From NCBI GenBank assembly GCA_020226215.1, contig CM035233.1:39268027-39332026 (forward strand): a DNA stretch of 64,000 bases, written 5' to 3'. The notes under the pieces were generated by a model. It saw nothing but the letters and a program-made list of their open reading frames with translations. It was not told where the DNA came from and made no database searches. Made by a program: the position numbers and the translations under genes. Of the stretch, positions 1 to 12,633 are shown piece by piece. This DNA is from Sindora glabra. Its lineage: Eukaryota > Streptophyta > Magnoliopsida > Fabales > Fabaceae. Position 1 is the first letter of the stretch; every line of letters begins with the position of its first letter.

Positions 1-2
1 GA

Positions 3-2360
3 AACATGCTCCTCAATTGGTTGTTCAACAATTTCTGGTAATTGTTCAATAACTGGATCAACTTGGTTATGGCCAAGTGGTTGTGGATTTTCAATGATTG
101 GTTGTTCAATACCCAATGGTACTTGAGGGGCATGGATTACAACCAATCTATCACTTGATGTGGAAGCTTGAGAACCAAAATGATCAAGCTCAGTATTTGG
201 ATGCTGAATTTGATCACTCCCACTAATCAAGTCATTTTCAAGAAATTTTGCATTTCTTGATTCCACAATCCTAGTACTATGAGATGGACAATAGAATCTA
301 TATCCTTTGGACTTTTCAGCATACCCAATGAAGTAGCCACTTATAGTCCTAGGATCCAGCTTCTTTTCTTGTGGATTGTAGACCCTAACCTCAGACTGAC
401 ATCCCCAAACGCACATATGTCTTAAACTCGGTTTCCAACCCTTAAACAACTCAAATGGTGTCTTTTCAACAGCTTTAGTTGGGACCTGGTTAAGGATATA
501 CACTGTCGTCTTAAGGCCTTCAATCCATAAGGACTTAGGAAGCTTAGAGCTGCTAAGCATGCTCCTTACCATGTCCAATAGTGTTTGATTTCTTCTTTCA
601 GCTACACCGTTTTGGTCCGGAGACCCAGGCATGGTGTATTAGGCAACAATCTCATGTTCTTGAAGAAATCTAGCAAATGGACCTAATGCTTGTCTATCTT
701 CAGTATATCTACCATAATACTCACCACCTCTATCTGATCTCACTATCTTAATTTGTTTATCACATTGTTTCTCTACTTCTGCTTTAAATACCTTAAAGGC
801 ATCAAGTGCCTCATTCTTATTATTCAACAGATAGAGATACATATATCGTGAGTAATCATCAATAAAGGTGATAAAGTATTTTGGACTACTAGAGTCCAAA
901 TCTGGACTACAAATGTCTGTATGTATGATTTCTAAAATGGTAGTACTCCTCTTGGCACCTTTCTTGGTCTTATTAGTCTACTTTCCCTTTATGCAGTCTA
1001 TACAAGTTTCAAAGTCAGTAAAATCTAGCGTACTAAGTATTCCATCTTTTACTAACCTTTTAACCCTCTCTATTGAGATATGACCTAGTCTACGGTGCCA
1101 CAACATAGAGGAATCTTCATTAGTAACACATCTCTTAATACCTATGCTACTAGAAACATGCATTGAATCATTAGGTATACTGTCTTGTAATTGAATTCGG
1201 AAAAGACCATCAAAAATTGTAGCATTGCCAACAAGATTAGATTTATAAAATAACTTAAACATATTATTTGAAAATTCAAAAGAATATCCAAAAGGTAAAA
1301 GTTTCAAAATAGAAATTAAGTTTCTAGAGAAACTTGGTACATAAAAAGTCCTTTCCAATATTAAATTAAAGCCAGTATTTAAAACTAGTCTGCAAGTTCC
1401 TATAGCTTCAACTAGTGAGCCCATCTTGTTGCCTGAATAGATGTACTGCTCACTGCCCACTGGCTTCCTTTGGTTTAGAAAGCCCTGCAAGGTATTAGAG
1501 ATATGGATTGTAGAACCAAAATCAATCCACCATGTGTTACTACTAACATCTACCATATTAGATTCATAACAAAAGTGTGAGATTGAGATACCTTTCTTTT
1601 CAAGCCAGCTCTTAAATTTGTTGCAGTTCTTCTTTATGTGTCCTTTCTTCTTGCAGAAGAAACACTTGGACTCTTTCTTTATACTGCCTTGAATGGGTGC
1701 ATTTCCCTTTCCTTTTGAGTTAACTTGCTTGTTGTTCTTCCCTTGCGTTGCCAAATGTGCGCTTTCTCCCATTTCTGTAATAAGCCTCCCTTCTTCCTTT
1801 ACACACATGGACATAAGTTCATTGATTGTCCATTTCTCCTTATGTGTGTTGTAGGAAATCTTGAAAGGTCCATACTGAGGCGGTAGAGAGTTTAGGATAT
1901 AGTGCATAAGGAAAGACTCAGACATCTCAACCTCAAGCATTTTTAATTGAGCTGCAATGTCCCTCATCTGCATGATATGCTCTCGCACACCCGTTATGCC
2001 GGTAAGCTTCATTGATGATAACCTTGTCATCAGGGTGCTTGCCAAAGCCTTGTCTGAAGTTTCAAATTGTTTATCAATGGCCTTGAGCAAACTTCGAACA
2101 TTCTGATGCTCTCCGATAGACCCACGAATGCTAGCAGATATCTTAGTTTTGATATACATCATACTAAGGCGATTTGATCGCTTCCAACGCTCATAAAGTG
2201 CTATTTCAGCTGCACTACTACTATCAGTGGGTTTAGGAGGTTCATCCTTTCTTATTGCATCATCCACGTCCATCCACCCCAATTGAAGAAGAATTTTCTC
2301 CTTCCATATCTTATAATTATCACCATTCAATTCAGGAACTTGGAAATTAGAGATATTCAA
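3..2360 (-). pseudogene. copia A gag-pol polyprotein, two in-frame stops, incomplete
   Basis: One frame runs from the ATG at 2358-2360 to the window edge (about 786 codons) with only two stops: a TAG at 978-980 and a TAA at 639-641, each where a CAG or CAA glutamine codon would be expected. Order: UBN2-type gag (residues 1-200), zinc knuckle CFFCKKKGHIKKNC (about 234-247), protease region with DFGST where copia proteases have D-S/T-G, GAG-pre-integrase (LWHRRLGHIS), integrase zinc-site cysteines, the integrase core around FIDDYSRYMY and SDRGGEY, then the integrase C-terminal part (SGYFIGYAEKSKGYRFY). No frameshift was found. The two stops and the altered protease motif suggest a recent but inactive copy. 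Confidence 0.88.
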
Positions 2361-3694
2361 AGGTTGAAAAGCTGTATAATATTACACGCTATGTTAATAA
2401 TTTGAGGCAATTAAATAATATTTCATATGACATGTCTTACCAATGCAAGCATATCTAACAAACATAATCCTAGTAACAAACAAAACTGCTTGTGGGCTTA
2501 GTTTTATTTAATTAGGCTTATGTATAAAGTTAGTGAAACTAGCAAATTACATCCCCTATCTTAATTCCTGTGGGTAGATTAAGGTAAATGAAAATTTACT
2601 ATTCCACCCTAATTAATCATATTAAATATAATAATATTCCTGTGGGATAATGATTATCATATTAAATATGATTAATTACAATTAATGTCAATTTTTCTTT
2701 ATGTGATCCTAGATTTAAATCTAATGCTTTATGTATAATTTTAGAATAATCAAAAGTGCTGTGGCTAAGTTTTAATTAAATTAAAATTATACGGATCACT
2801 TGACATTTCAAAACATACTTAAACAAAATGTACAAATAGGCATTTTTTTTATGAAAATTTAAAAATATTAATTAATCACTTGAATAAATGTGACAAATTA
2901 ATTTTCTCCATAAAAACATATATTGCCTATGATTAATAAAATAATCATGAAATTTTATCATAATGAGAAATAAATAATTAATTAATCAACTAAACTAAAT
3001 ATGATTAATTAATTTAGAATCTCCTAATTAATTTTAATTTAATTGTGGTAAATTAATGCCTCCAATAATTTCTCGATATTAGGCATAAAAAAAAATTATG
3101 ATATTAACATTATTGTTATGACTCAATAATATTCGGAAAAAAAATGTAAATAAACGGAACGCTATAAAAGTCCTTATATATTAGTTTGAGCAAACTAATA
3201 GCAAGGAATTCTTGCAGACAAACTGGTTAGGTCGCTTGGTGCTGCCACATGATGGAGGTTCGAATCTCAGCGGATGCACTCCATATATAATTTGTTTTTC
3301 TAAATCAGTAAAGGCCCAGAACCAAGGAGAGCCCAACAGAATGCGTTCAATAGAAAGCCCAAAGGGACTCAAAACCATTTGATGAAATGACGTCGTTTCA
3401 ATTAGTGAAACGACGTCGTTTTAGCGCTGCAGAGGTTGTCTTCAACCTCTAGCGGGTTTACCCGACCCGATTTAAACCCAGTTCAGAAACCCGAAAACAA
3501 AACACCAGACCCGAGTATTTTACGCAGTTTTCAGCATGTTTTTCATCGTTTTTCAAGCCTAAAACTATCAGAATTTCATGGGTTATCAATTCCTAGTCAT
3601 AAAAACATGGAAAAACAGCATCTAAATAGGATTTTAATTCAAATTTATCCTCTGTTTTCTACCGCACATAAGTAAGGCAGAGGCAATTTTTTAC
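2361..3694 (-). other. Long non-coding leader of copia A
   Basis: About 1.3 kb separates the primer site from the gag ATG. The part next to the primer site (about 3180-3690) is of normal composition and the gag-proximal part (2400-3180) is extremely AT-rich without an open frame. A perfect 10-bp hairpin with a 7-base loop lies at 3390-3416, overlapping a 14-base palindrome AAACGACGTCGTTT at 3408-3421. A B-box-like GGTTCGAATC occurs at 3257-3266. Copia B (32346-38832) also has a long leader, so this is probably lineage-typical and not a later insertion. Confidence 0.5.
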
Positions 3695-3706
3695 GCTCTG
3701 ATACCA
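3695..3706 (-). promoter_or_regulatory. Primer binding site (initiator Met tRNA), copia A
   Basis: The minus strand reads TGGTATCAGAGC, the standard plant initiator-Met-tRNA primer site, two bases inside the LTR end. Confidence 0.9.
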
Positions 3707-3708
3707 AA

Positions 3709-3964
3709 TGTAAATATATCTAGGATACTCAGATACCTAATATATCCTAGTTAAAGCATAAAATTAATTCAGAAATGCGGAAGCGAACCCGGGGACCCTT
3801 GTTCCGTTTATATATATTCACGTTGCCAACTTCTCCCATCAAGAAGCCGTACAATCCGGTGGACGTTGAGCAGAAAAACTGCTCTCCTATTTTTACGGAG
3901 CATTTTCATTCGCACGTTGATCTGTTACCAACGTTCGGGAAAGAAGAGAGAAAAAACTGCTACA
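3709..3964 (-). repeat. 5' LTR of copia A
   Basis: On the plus strand the segment begins TGTA and ends TACA, the inverted termini expected for an LTR. It begins two bases from the primer binding site and ends exactly where homology to the RLK paralogue starts. Its mate is outside the window, so identity between LTRs cannot be measured. Confidence 0.72.
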
Positions 3965-5025
3965 TTGTATCCTCCCAATCTGGCAATGGCATGAACGGGT
4001 CTAATAGAAGGAACAAGCCGAAATCAGAAAGGTAAGGAACAAGATTCTCGTCAAAAGGATTCTTGTCTAGAAATACATTGGAAGATTTGATGTTTCCATG
4101 GGGTACTTTTAGGGCACTGTATTTTGCATGAATCCAAGCAAGTCCTCTGGCTGCCCCTAACACCAAACTTATTCTAGCTGTCCAATCTATTGGTTTTCTT
4201 CCCAGACATCTGTTCCCTGCAAAATCCCAGAAAATATAGAAAATTGAGCATCAAATTGTACCATTATAGACGAGAAAACATCAAGATTTAGTGACCGTAA
4301 GGTATGTCAGTGATAATAATTATGCAACGCAAGTGGAATAGAAGCTAAAAATTGTAACTTCAATCTGCACAGGGTTTCCTACCGTCATTTTGACAGTATC
4401 ATCGCCATATCAAACATGCCATTAAAGAACTGATCATTAGCCTGTTTGATATGGCGGTGGAAAACCACTTGCAGCTTCTGTATCCAACATGATTTTCGCT
4501 GCATAATTGCCTACCACCGCCATCATAGGAACTACAGCAAAATTAAGGCCAACCGTGAAGAAGTGCATACAAGCTTCCATAGGAGAGATAGTCATAGACG
4601 AGCAAGCGTTCGTCTTTGTCGTCGTAAAATGCTCTAAGCGTCACGATGTTGGGGTGCTTCAGCTTTCCAATGACATCCATATATTGCTCAAAATTTTTTA
4701 TGGCACGTGGGTTTGCGTCTTTGAGCATCTTCGCATCGAGCCTCTTCAGAGCCACAACATCATAGCCATAATCAAGTTCTGCCCTATAAACCGACCCCAC
4801 GCTTCCTTTCCCAACAAACTCTGCAGATGCTTGGAGCAATTCCACAAGCTCAAACGGATTCCAGTCATAAAAAAACACAAGCTTGCCGCGGCGAGTTTCA
4901 GCAGTTCCTTCACTATCAAACACGATTATTTTATTATTAAAGCTTATTGTCATTACCTTCTTCAATATTGAACATGTTAGTATTTTTAAAAAATAATACA
5001 CAACATTAAATAAAATTAGTAACAT
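3965..5025 (-). pseudogene. LRR receptor-like kinase, kinase-domain relic (copy A)
   Basis: Two kinase exons are visible. Exon 1 (about 4988 down to 4554) carries GKLVFF, the nucleotide-loop region ASAEFVGKGSVGSVYRAEL, the lysine strand VVALKRL and the hinge LLVYDYLSYGSL. A GT-AG intron (4553-4217) joins LLHG to NRCLGRKPIDW in phase. Exon 2 (4216-3965) carries ARGLAWIH, the catalytic loop HGNIKSSN and SDFGL. HGN in place of HRD is usual in the plant LRR-RLK group close to Arabidopsis At1g68400. The signal peptide, LRRs and membrane helix are absent: upstream is AT-rich DNA without exons. One base is missing near 3990 relative to copy B, shifting the frame, and copia A removes the C-lobe at 3964. 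Not expected to make an active receptor. Confidence 0.82.
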
Positions 5026-5950
5026 TTTTATTTAATTATTATATTTAATAATTTAATGTGATAATTATTATCATCAAATTATAATTGAATGTTAATAAAT
5101 TTGACAAATTAATTGACATCATTAAAAAATTTAATTATATTTTTGAAGTAATAAAATAGGGTCTAAATGAACTTAAAGTATGATATATAATATTTTCATT
5201 AAATTATGTAAAATCCAAATTATTTTTTAAAAACTCATAAAATTCTTCCATAAAATTAGGAATAATCATAAAACATATATATATAGTAATAAAAAAGCAA
5301 ATTTTGAGATGATTTTAATAAGTAATTGTATTCAAGAATTTATAATTTTGTAATTCTTGTTTCAAGTGTTTCGATTTATTAAATTATTATGAAGAATAAA
5401 TAAATTAGTTATTCTGTTTAAATACTTTTATATGTCATTTACTCATTATTTATTTAGTTTTATGATAAAATCCAAAATTTTAATTTTATTAAGTGGTGTT
5501 ATAGTTTTGCTTAGTTAGATTAGATTCTAAATTATTAATTATGACGAATTTAAAATACTTCTTTTATTACATCAATTATTTAATGTGTCTTAGATAAATT
5601 ATAATTTTAATTGTAACTATTTTGAAAAATAAATAAGCTACATGTTATTTATGGCTGTTTTAAATGCTTAAAGCATCAGTTATTTCAACCGTTAATCAAA
5701 GTAAATAAGGTACCTGCTTACTTAATGATCAAATTTGAGTTATAAATATCATTAATACTTATGTAATTTCAATGAAGTAAATTTTAGAATTAACAGTGGT
5801 ATATTAAAAATATTATATTATTTTAATCAATTTAGTTATTTAATGTGTGTTAATTATATTATATTTTTAAAGTTTAGAATCTAAAACTTATATATATTTA
5901 TTTCACTTAATCCATGTAATTTAAATATTTCTTAAAACCTGATGTATCCT
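5026..5950. repeat. Non-coding upstream flank of RLK copy A, duplicated in module B
   Basis: No coding signal. The segment matches 40439-43335 base for base over long stretches once the (AT)n at 40636 and the CACTA element at 41151-43159 are removed. It provides the empty site for that CACTA insertion near 5755-5765. Homology stops at about 5945, where module B has a PIF-like MITE and module A a SINE-like sequence. Confidence 0.8.
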
Positions 5951-5983
5951 TATCTTTGGTTGTGACAAGAAAAAGAATAACCA

Positions 5984-6125
5984 TTTTTTTGGTTAAAGGA
6001 GAGGGGAAGGGGTTTAAGGAGGAGCAAAAGGGTGTGGGAAGGCTTGAATTCATAACCTACGAAATACACACCTTCACGGGTACAAGATAATGCCATTTGA
6101 GCTATAGTCTATGGGTTTAGCTTGA
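5984..6125 (-). mobile_element. Probable tRNA-derived SINE
   Basis: On the minus strand an A box TAGCTCAAATGG (6093-6104) is followed about 36 bases later by a degenerate B box GGTTATGAATTC (6046-6057), then a pyrimidine-rich body and a short A-run (plus-strand T-run near 5983-5990). It lies where homology to module B breaks. No clear target repeat was found, so boundaries are approximate. Confidence 0.45.
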
Positions 6126-8687
6126 TCTTTTGTATAAAAGGATAATATATAGGATATATATATACTTATCTTTTATGTAAATACATAAATTTGGGTGGGT
6201 TTAGCTTGACCTTTTTTTTCAATGGAAGCTTTAAGCTAACCTATTTAAAAAACCAAGTTTAATTTTTTGTTCAAACTCAATCTTTAAAACTAATTGCTTA
6301 ACTTTTAATTTTATTGGGATAAATACTACCTAAAAATTGAGCTTGATTACACTTGCCCACCCTATCTTATGGTGAGTAAACCCCATTGCACAATAAGACT
6401 CACTATGAGATAATGTGGAAGTTGGATATGGAATCTCTATGCATCTATGATCACTTATTTATCTTGATGTTCATATTTAGTTAAATGTCCATGTTAATAT
6501 CTATGTTCTATGATATGCATATGTGTGATAATTTCTAATGTCTCTTTAACCTATTACTAGCTTAATCAAAGTTGAGAAGACAAATTAGGATTAGATTTGG
6601 TGTCCTTCATATGATACTTTTCACATGGATTAACTATATCATTATATAATTGGATTTCCTTAGCAATATATATGGTAAATAAGTATTGAATTACTAACCA
6701 TAATTTATGCTGTGTAGTAAATTTGTAGGACATTGAATCAAGGTTGGTTTACCAGCAAAGGTAAAAAGGAACTCAACATATGGCAATGCACCTTTTAGAG
6801 ATCTACACACACATTGTGAAAAGGTATATTATATCACATTTGTAAGATCTACATACCAACTTGTGAGAATATCATTTTAATTCACTTTATGGAAAATGCT
6901 AATTATTAATTAAATATACATCAAATTTTTTTTATAACTTTTTCGAAGCAATAAATGTATCTCTTAGAAACCCTTTAACATACTTATTTATGAAAGAAGG
7001 GTTAGTGAAGAAAACTTTGCCACTAAAATAAGGATACTATGACTTTATTAAAGCGAGCTTTGAGTTGTAGGCCTTTAATTTTGGCCTTTCTTTCCTTATA
7101 TCGGTATGATGCTCTCAACTGGTAATTATAATCTTTGTGTCATCCCTCTTCTTTGTTCCCTTAAAAATTTATTTACTTTGTAAATTGTAATTACTACTAT
7201 TATGATCTATATATATATGTATATATATTCTAATAAACTAGTTGGAGTTTTCCTTTAGTTCATAAAGATTCTATATTTTAGTAGTAATAAATTTTCTATG
7301 TTTATTTTTTTATTCTAAATTGCTCCATCCACATTAATTTTTAATAAAGGGTAGTAACCACACAAATTAATTTCTAGTAGTAGTAAATTTTTATATATAT
7401 ATCCCTTAACTATATTTGATGGGTATGAATTGGACATGAACTAATTCAATGGTAGCACACAATGCTAGTAGTGTGAGCCACCTTAAATAGAGGATAATCT
7501 CACCAGATTAGACTTATGTAATCACAAGTCATCAAACAATGTTCCAAATCATACAAATACACCAAAACCAATGGTTTAAATTTCCAAAGCCAAATATGGA
7601 TAACATAAACAACACAAATTTTCCCATAGCAAAATTACAAAAGCTAAAATTTCACTTAACACTTTTTCATTGAAGAAACCATTGTTATTGGAATAATGTC
7701 ATAAAAGTTGCTTCTTATAGTAACTCACTAAATCACATCTCCACTATTCTAAAAATGAACTTTAGTGAAATGTACAACAAACTCCAATGTTAACATATTG
7801 GAAAACATAATCACAACTCCTAAAGCCAACTGTCACACATAACCATTTGAAATACCACCTAATTTGAATTCAAAATCTACCAAATTTGAACTTAGACTCC
7901 ACAAAATAGAAACAAGATTATAAATGAGCACTAAAATTAAGAAATTCATTTCTCTATACTAAATAGTAATAGTACACCCAAGAGATAATAACCAAACACC
8001 ATAAAAACACTAAAAAAAAATACCAAATTAATCACAACATTTCAATCTTTATCAAAATATGCCAAAAACACACAAGTTCCAGGTTAAAACATGCATAATC
8101 ATAGCTTACCAATAAAATCACACCAATATTTATCACCTAAATGATTAGAATAGAACCATCTCATCAAATAGTGATGAAATTATTAGGTTTTCCTGAAAGG
8201 CTTCCAAAAATAGCCTTAAACTAACATAAGCAAATTGCAATACCAATTTTGTCATTAACCCCATATTAAAAATTGAAAATAGATAGCATGGGGCAACTTA
8301 ATCTCATAAAGAAAACAAATATCAACATGGATCATATTCTATATATCTTCTACTCACTGCATTCATGGTCAACAACATTTATCCTACTGTTACATAGATT
8401 TGAACTCTTAGTGGTGCTAGTTTCGATGCAAGATACTACCTTTCTACTTAAAATGGGAGGGTAGTAACAAATCCAAAATCTTAGCAGTTCTTCAAGTAAG
8501 CCCTACATAATTGAAATCTCATTAGCTCTTTCTTTGGAAAATTCCTCAACTTAAAAGATTGAAATTAAAAATGCAAATTAATCAAAAGAAGCATTTCCTT
8601 AAGTAGTAATAACTAATTTAAACTAGATATAATAGATTAAGTTCAATAAAGAAAAAAAACAAGCATACCATTTTCTCAAGAGGACTA
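6126..8687. other. Intergenic, with duplicated segment 6390-7440
   Basis: No gene is supported. From about 6390 to 7440 the sequence is recognisably the same as 48640-49625, for example the stretches around TTAGGATTAGATTTGGTGTCC and CTTGTGAGAATATCATTTTA, in the same order. It extends the RLK/Deg segmental duplication. 7440-8590 is ordinary AT-rich DNA. 8590-8687 resembles 15920-16030. Confidence 0.65.
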
Positions 8688-9795
8688 TGTAATACTTGAA
8701 GTATTATTTAACTCCTTTTATTTAAAAGTCTTTACTTATAAGTTTTAAAATATTTATTTTAAATAACTATATTAATCAAATTTCACTATTAAACAAATTT
8801 CAAACAAACAAAATAATTTTTTTAAATATTTTACTATTTAAATATTTTCTATTTCACTTTATGATAAAATTTGAGAATTTATAATTTTATTTAGTAATAT
8901 TAAAATCTTATTTACTTGGTTTAGGTTTGTTTTGAGACTAATTTAAATGATTTCTAAGATATGGTCCCTAATAAAAATAAAGAATATTGGGAAATTATAA
9001 CCATATGGATTTATGAAAAATGTTTATGTATGATTTACTAAATGATTTCTACAAAATTTATAAAACTTCAAGGTATTTACTTTCAAATAGTTAACTTATT
9101 AAATATTATGTGAAATCAAAGGGTGAGATTAAAAGGAAAAAAAAATGAGCTTATACTAAGCCCACTATACACTATCAAATCCTTAGTTCTTAATTTTTTT
9201 TCAACAAAAAAAGGCCATTAGCCTCTTATCTATTTAAAAAGAACTAAAGTCCCGATCTTTCACTCTCTATTTTCTCCTTCTGGTTTCTCCCTTTGCACCA
9301 TAGCTATTATCTTCATCTTCTTGGCTACCATTCGTTACTCCTCATCTCCACAACTTCCTTATGCAACAAGAAGTTGCAAAGGCATTGCCCTTAGTTGCAC
9401 AAAGGTGTTTAACCATGGTTAATCTTAGCTAAGCACTTCATTTTTCTAGCATCAATGGTTGAACTCCATAACATGAGGTAAATCATCTTAAAGCATAATA
9501 CTTCAATATTTCTAACTGTATAAGCATGATTTATAAGAAATTAATGATTCAAATTGCTAAAGTAACAAGATTAACTTAGAATAGGAATTTGTTTCAGAAG
9601 AAATAATCAATAATCAATGATAATATATTTATGGGTTATCTTTTTAATTGGTTAGTAGGAAAAAGGAAAGACAAATATATTTACCTTGGAATTATTGGAA
9701 GAAATTATCATCTCTAAGTGAGTGTATATCTTACCATAACTAATATTTTGTTAAATTTCTTTATATCTTATAATATTCTTTATTAAATATATTAA

Positions 9796-9851
<56 letters not shown>

Positions 9852-10223
9852 TTATGTATTTATAACCCTATATATATTTATGAGTTCTTGGAATGCTATG
9901 TATAGAGAATTATGATGTGATTATTTATAATTGGTTATTTATTGTGAAGTTAGATTGTATAGATAGTAACTTGATTAACACATTATTTCTTATGGAAGTT
10001 GTTGTTTGATTGTATAGTTACAATTATATTGAAAATTGTGTTATTAGAATAAATTATGAATTGTGATGGATGTGAATTTGATACCAATGGGCATGCTTGT
10101 TAAAATGAGATGAGATGGGGATAAATAAGAAATGTGAAATAGTAATAGATTTAGAAAAATATTTGAAGAGATAAGGTTAACTTGAGAGGTAAGTAAGATT
10201 GAGAAATGGGTTCTATGTTGATA
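8688..10223 (+). repeat. 5' LTR of gypsy-type element
   Basis: Aligns with 12634-14432 from the opening TGTAA through the tail at about 10200. It contains a (TA)n tract at 9800-9849 that is missing from the other LTR, and an uninterrupted TTAAATATA at about 9784-9793 that is the empty site of the MITE in the other LTR. Confidence 0.72.
9800..9849. repeat. (TA)n microsatellite
   Basis: About 25 TA units inside one LTR only, so the expansion followed insertion of the element. Confidence 0.95.
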
Positions 10224-10227
10224 AAGT

Positions 10228-10239
10228 TAGTATCAGAGT
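10228..10239 (+). promoter_or_regulatory. Degenerate primer binding site
   Basis: TAGTATCAGAGT follows the first LTR by four bases. It differs at two positions from the initiator-Met primer site TGGTATCAGAGC. Confidence 0.6.
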
Positions 10240-12614
10240 ATGGTTTTAACTTTATAGATGTTTGGTCTAGCAAGCACCAACTATCAGATTCAAATAAATA
10301 TATAAGAATTGATGACTGTATTGTTGATAATCAAGGCAAAATTAGTTTTTGAGATGTGCCTTTGGACTTTCATAAATATCTATAATTTAAATTGCTTTTA
10401 TATGTTAATATGTTATCTTATACTAAATATTTTTAATTTATCTTCTAGGATAAATTATTGAAATCTATTGTATATACATACATGAATATTATTTGGAATG
10501 ATGGGTACATTACATAGTTGGTGAATGAAATTGCATGTTATTACTTTGTTTTCGGTATTATCATTTTGAGTGAATTTGACAATTCTTTTATAGTACATAT
10601 TGTTGCATTTTGATTTGTTGATTGCTAATCTAAATTGTTATAAACGAAGATATACATACATACATACATATTTGAAGGAAATTTTTAGAAACAAGTTTCA
10701 TGATGACAATTTAAAATTACTAATCTTTAGATATAAGAATCAATAGTTATTCATGCAAAGTTAAGAATTTAAGTAAAATGTGTTGATTGAATTGGCTAAG
10801 TATTATGCGGAGAATGTGGTATAATTGACTAGAAGAGAAAATTCAAATATGATTGAAAGAGGTAACAAGTTTAGTAATATACATTAGAAAAATTATTGAT
10901 AGATCCTTATACTTATAAACTAGAATAAAAAATTGAATTAGACTTAAGGTTTGTGCTTCTGGGAAGAATGATGGGTAAAATTCTAGAGGGACTCCAGATC
11001 AAGTTAAAGGAATAAGATGGTATGAGTTAGATTTTCATAGAATAATGTATATCTTTGAGTATTAAAGGATTTAAGGATTTACTTGACCAAAGCAAGTATT
11101 TTCAACTTTTTTGAAAGGATATAGGAGAATGAATATGACTACTTTGTAGTTGAAGTTTCTTGGATTAATGTTGTTTCATGATGAAAACATATTACAAATG
11201 ACCATTTAAGTAGTGAAATTTGGTGCAGAGTTGAAAAAAAAACTCATATTTAAATACGATACTTGAATAGTGCCTTTAAAAGGCTAATACTCGAGTACCT
11301 TATTCGAATATCTCTAAAAAAATTTACTTCTGGGAAGCCTATATATGAATATGGTATTTAATTATAAGTTGGGAGTTATTTTCCAAGAACTAGTAGTCGA
11401 GTACCATACTTGATTATTAAACAATTAGTTCAATTTTAGATAGGAATATTTGAATATCATAGTCGAATATAAACTTCCTTTAGAAGCCCTTATAGTTGAT
11501 TACCATACCTAAATATATGTATTGTGAATGTTCAGTCTAAGTTATCCATTTGAGAAATATTATAAGGTATCTATATGTAAATATATATAAATATATATGT
11601 ACTATATTTGACCATCTTTAGATTAGGTTAGCCCTAAATTGATGATAGTATTATGTAATATTATTAAGACATGTAAGATATATATATTATAGTAATAGAA
11701 TTACACCGTGAATAAGTATATTTATGACTCTAGAGAAGAAATCCTGATGAAGACAAAATAACGAAAAAGGAATGAATAATGAGAATGCTGAACTAAGTAT
11801 AGACAAATGTATGATGTATGATATTTTGAATATTGTTCCATGAATAGAAGGTGAGGTAGATTTGCTTGTTTACTTTATTTAATCGAATCCTTGATGAAAG
11901 CTTATCAAGCTTAGTTTTATTGTGTCAAATCAAATTTACCTATTCTTTTATTGCTTGATGGTTACCTTAATACTTTGTTTATGTATGAATAAGTATCCTC
12001 ACTTGTTAATAATGATGAATTGGAGTATTAGGATAAATGATTAGGTAAGAAATGAAAGCAAGTACATTAACTTATTAAATATCTAATAGTGTTACTTTAG
12101 TCATATAAACTAATATATAGTCTTATATATGTACATAAGCACATTCCGTAATTCTTGTAATTTATTTACTTCTTCTAAGTGATAACTTTATATAATTAAA
12201 TAGGAACTTAAAATAGAACAAGCATTTAATTTGAATTGTTTAGTAGAGAAAATTCAATTCCATAAAAACCAAGTAAATTGAAATAGGTGTTTATTTTAAG
12301 TAAGATAATAGGAAATTAGGAATGGTTGAAATTTCTATTAAAAGGTAACAAGAATTAGCATTTAGCCTTAATAAGTGAAGATTGAGTGCAAAGCTTATGT
12401 AATCATAAGGGATAAGACAAATTAAGGATGGAAAATGGAAAGACATGATGAAACGTTTTAGTTACTTTGTTAGTGACTTGTTAGCATAGTAAGATTTGTT
12501 TATAGCTAGCAAACGACATTTTTCATTCGCATATAAATAGTATGCTTCTATCCTATATTGACCTTTTTAATTTCTTTTCAAGAACAGTTGCTTTAGAATT
12601 CAAGGATGAATTCT

Positions 12615-12633
12615 TTAGAAAAGGGGAAGAAGT
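12615..12633 (+). promoter_or_regulatory. Polypurine tract of gypsy-type element
   Basis: A purine-rich run with core AGAAAAGGGGAAGAAG directly precedes the second LTR, as needed to prime plus-strand synthesis. Confidence 0.7.

Larger units (their letters stand above)
1..3964 (-). mobile_element. Ty1/copia retrotransposon A, 5' part (cut by window edge)
   Basis: Reading the minus strand gives a 256-bp 5' LTR (3709-3964), a 12/12 initiator-Met primer site, a leader of about 1.3 kb, then gag-protease-integrase running off the left edge. Domain order protease before integrase fits Ty1/copia; RT and RNase H lie outside the window. The element sits in the kinase exon of RLK copy A. Sequence that continues smoothly in the uninterrupted paralogue at about 39160 is cut here after position 3965. 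The expected 5-bp target repeat on this side is TTGTA (3965-3969), but the partner copy is outside the window. Confident for family, less so for exact edges. Confidence 0.88.

Noticed and set aside
3220..3270. tRNA gene or SINE from the B-box-like GGTTCGAATC
   Set aside because: The A box is poor, no cloverleaf forms, and there is no tail or target repeat. It lies in the copia leader.
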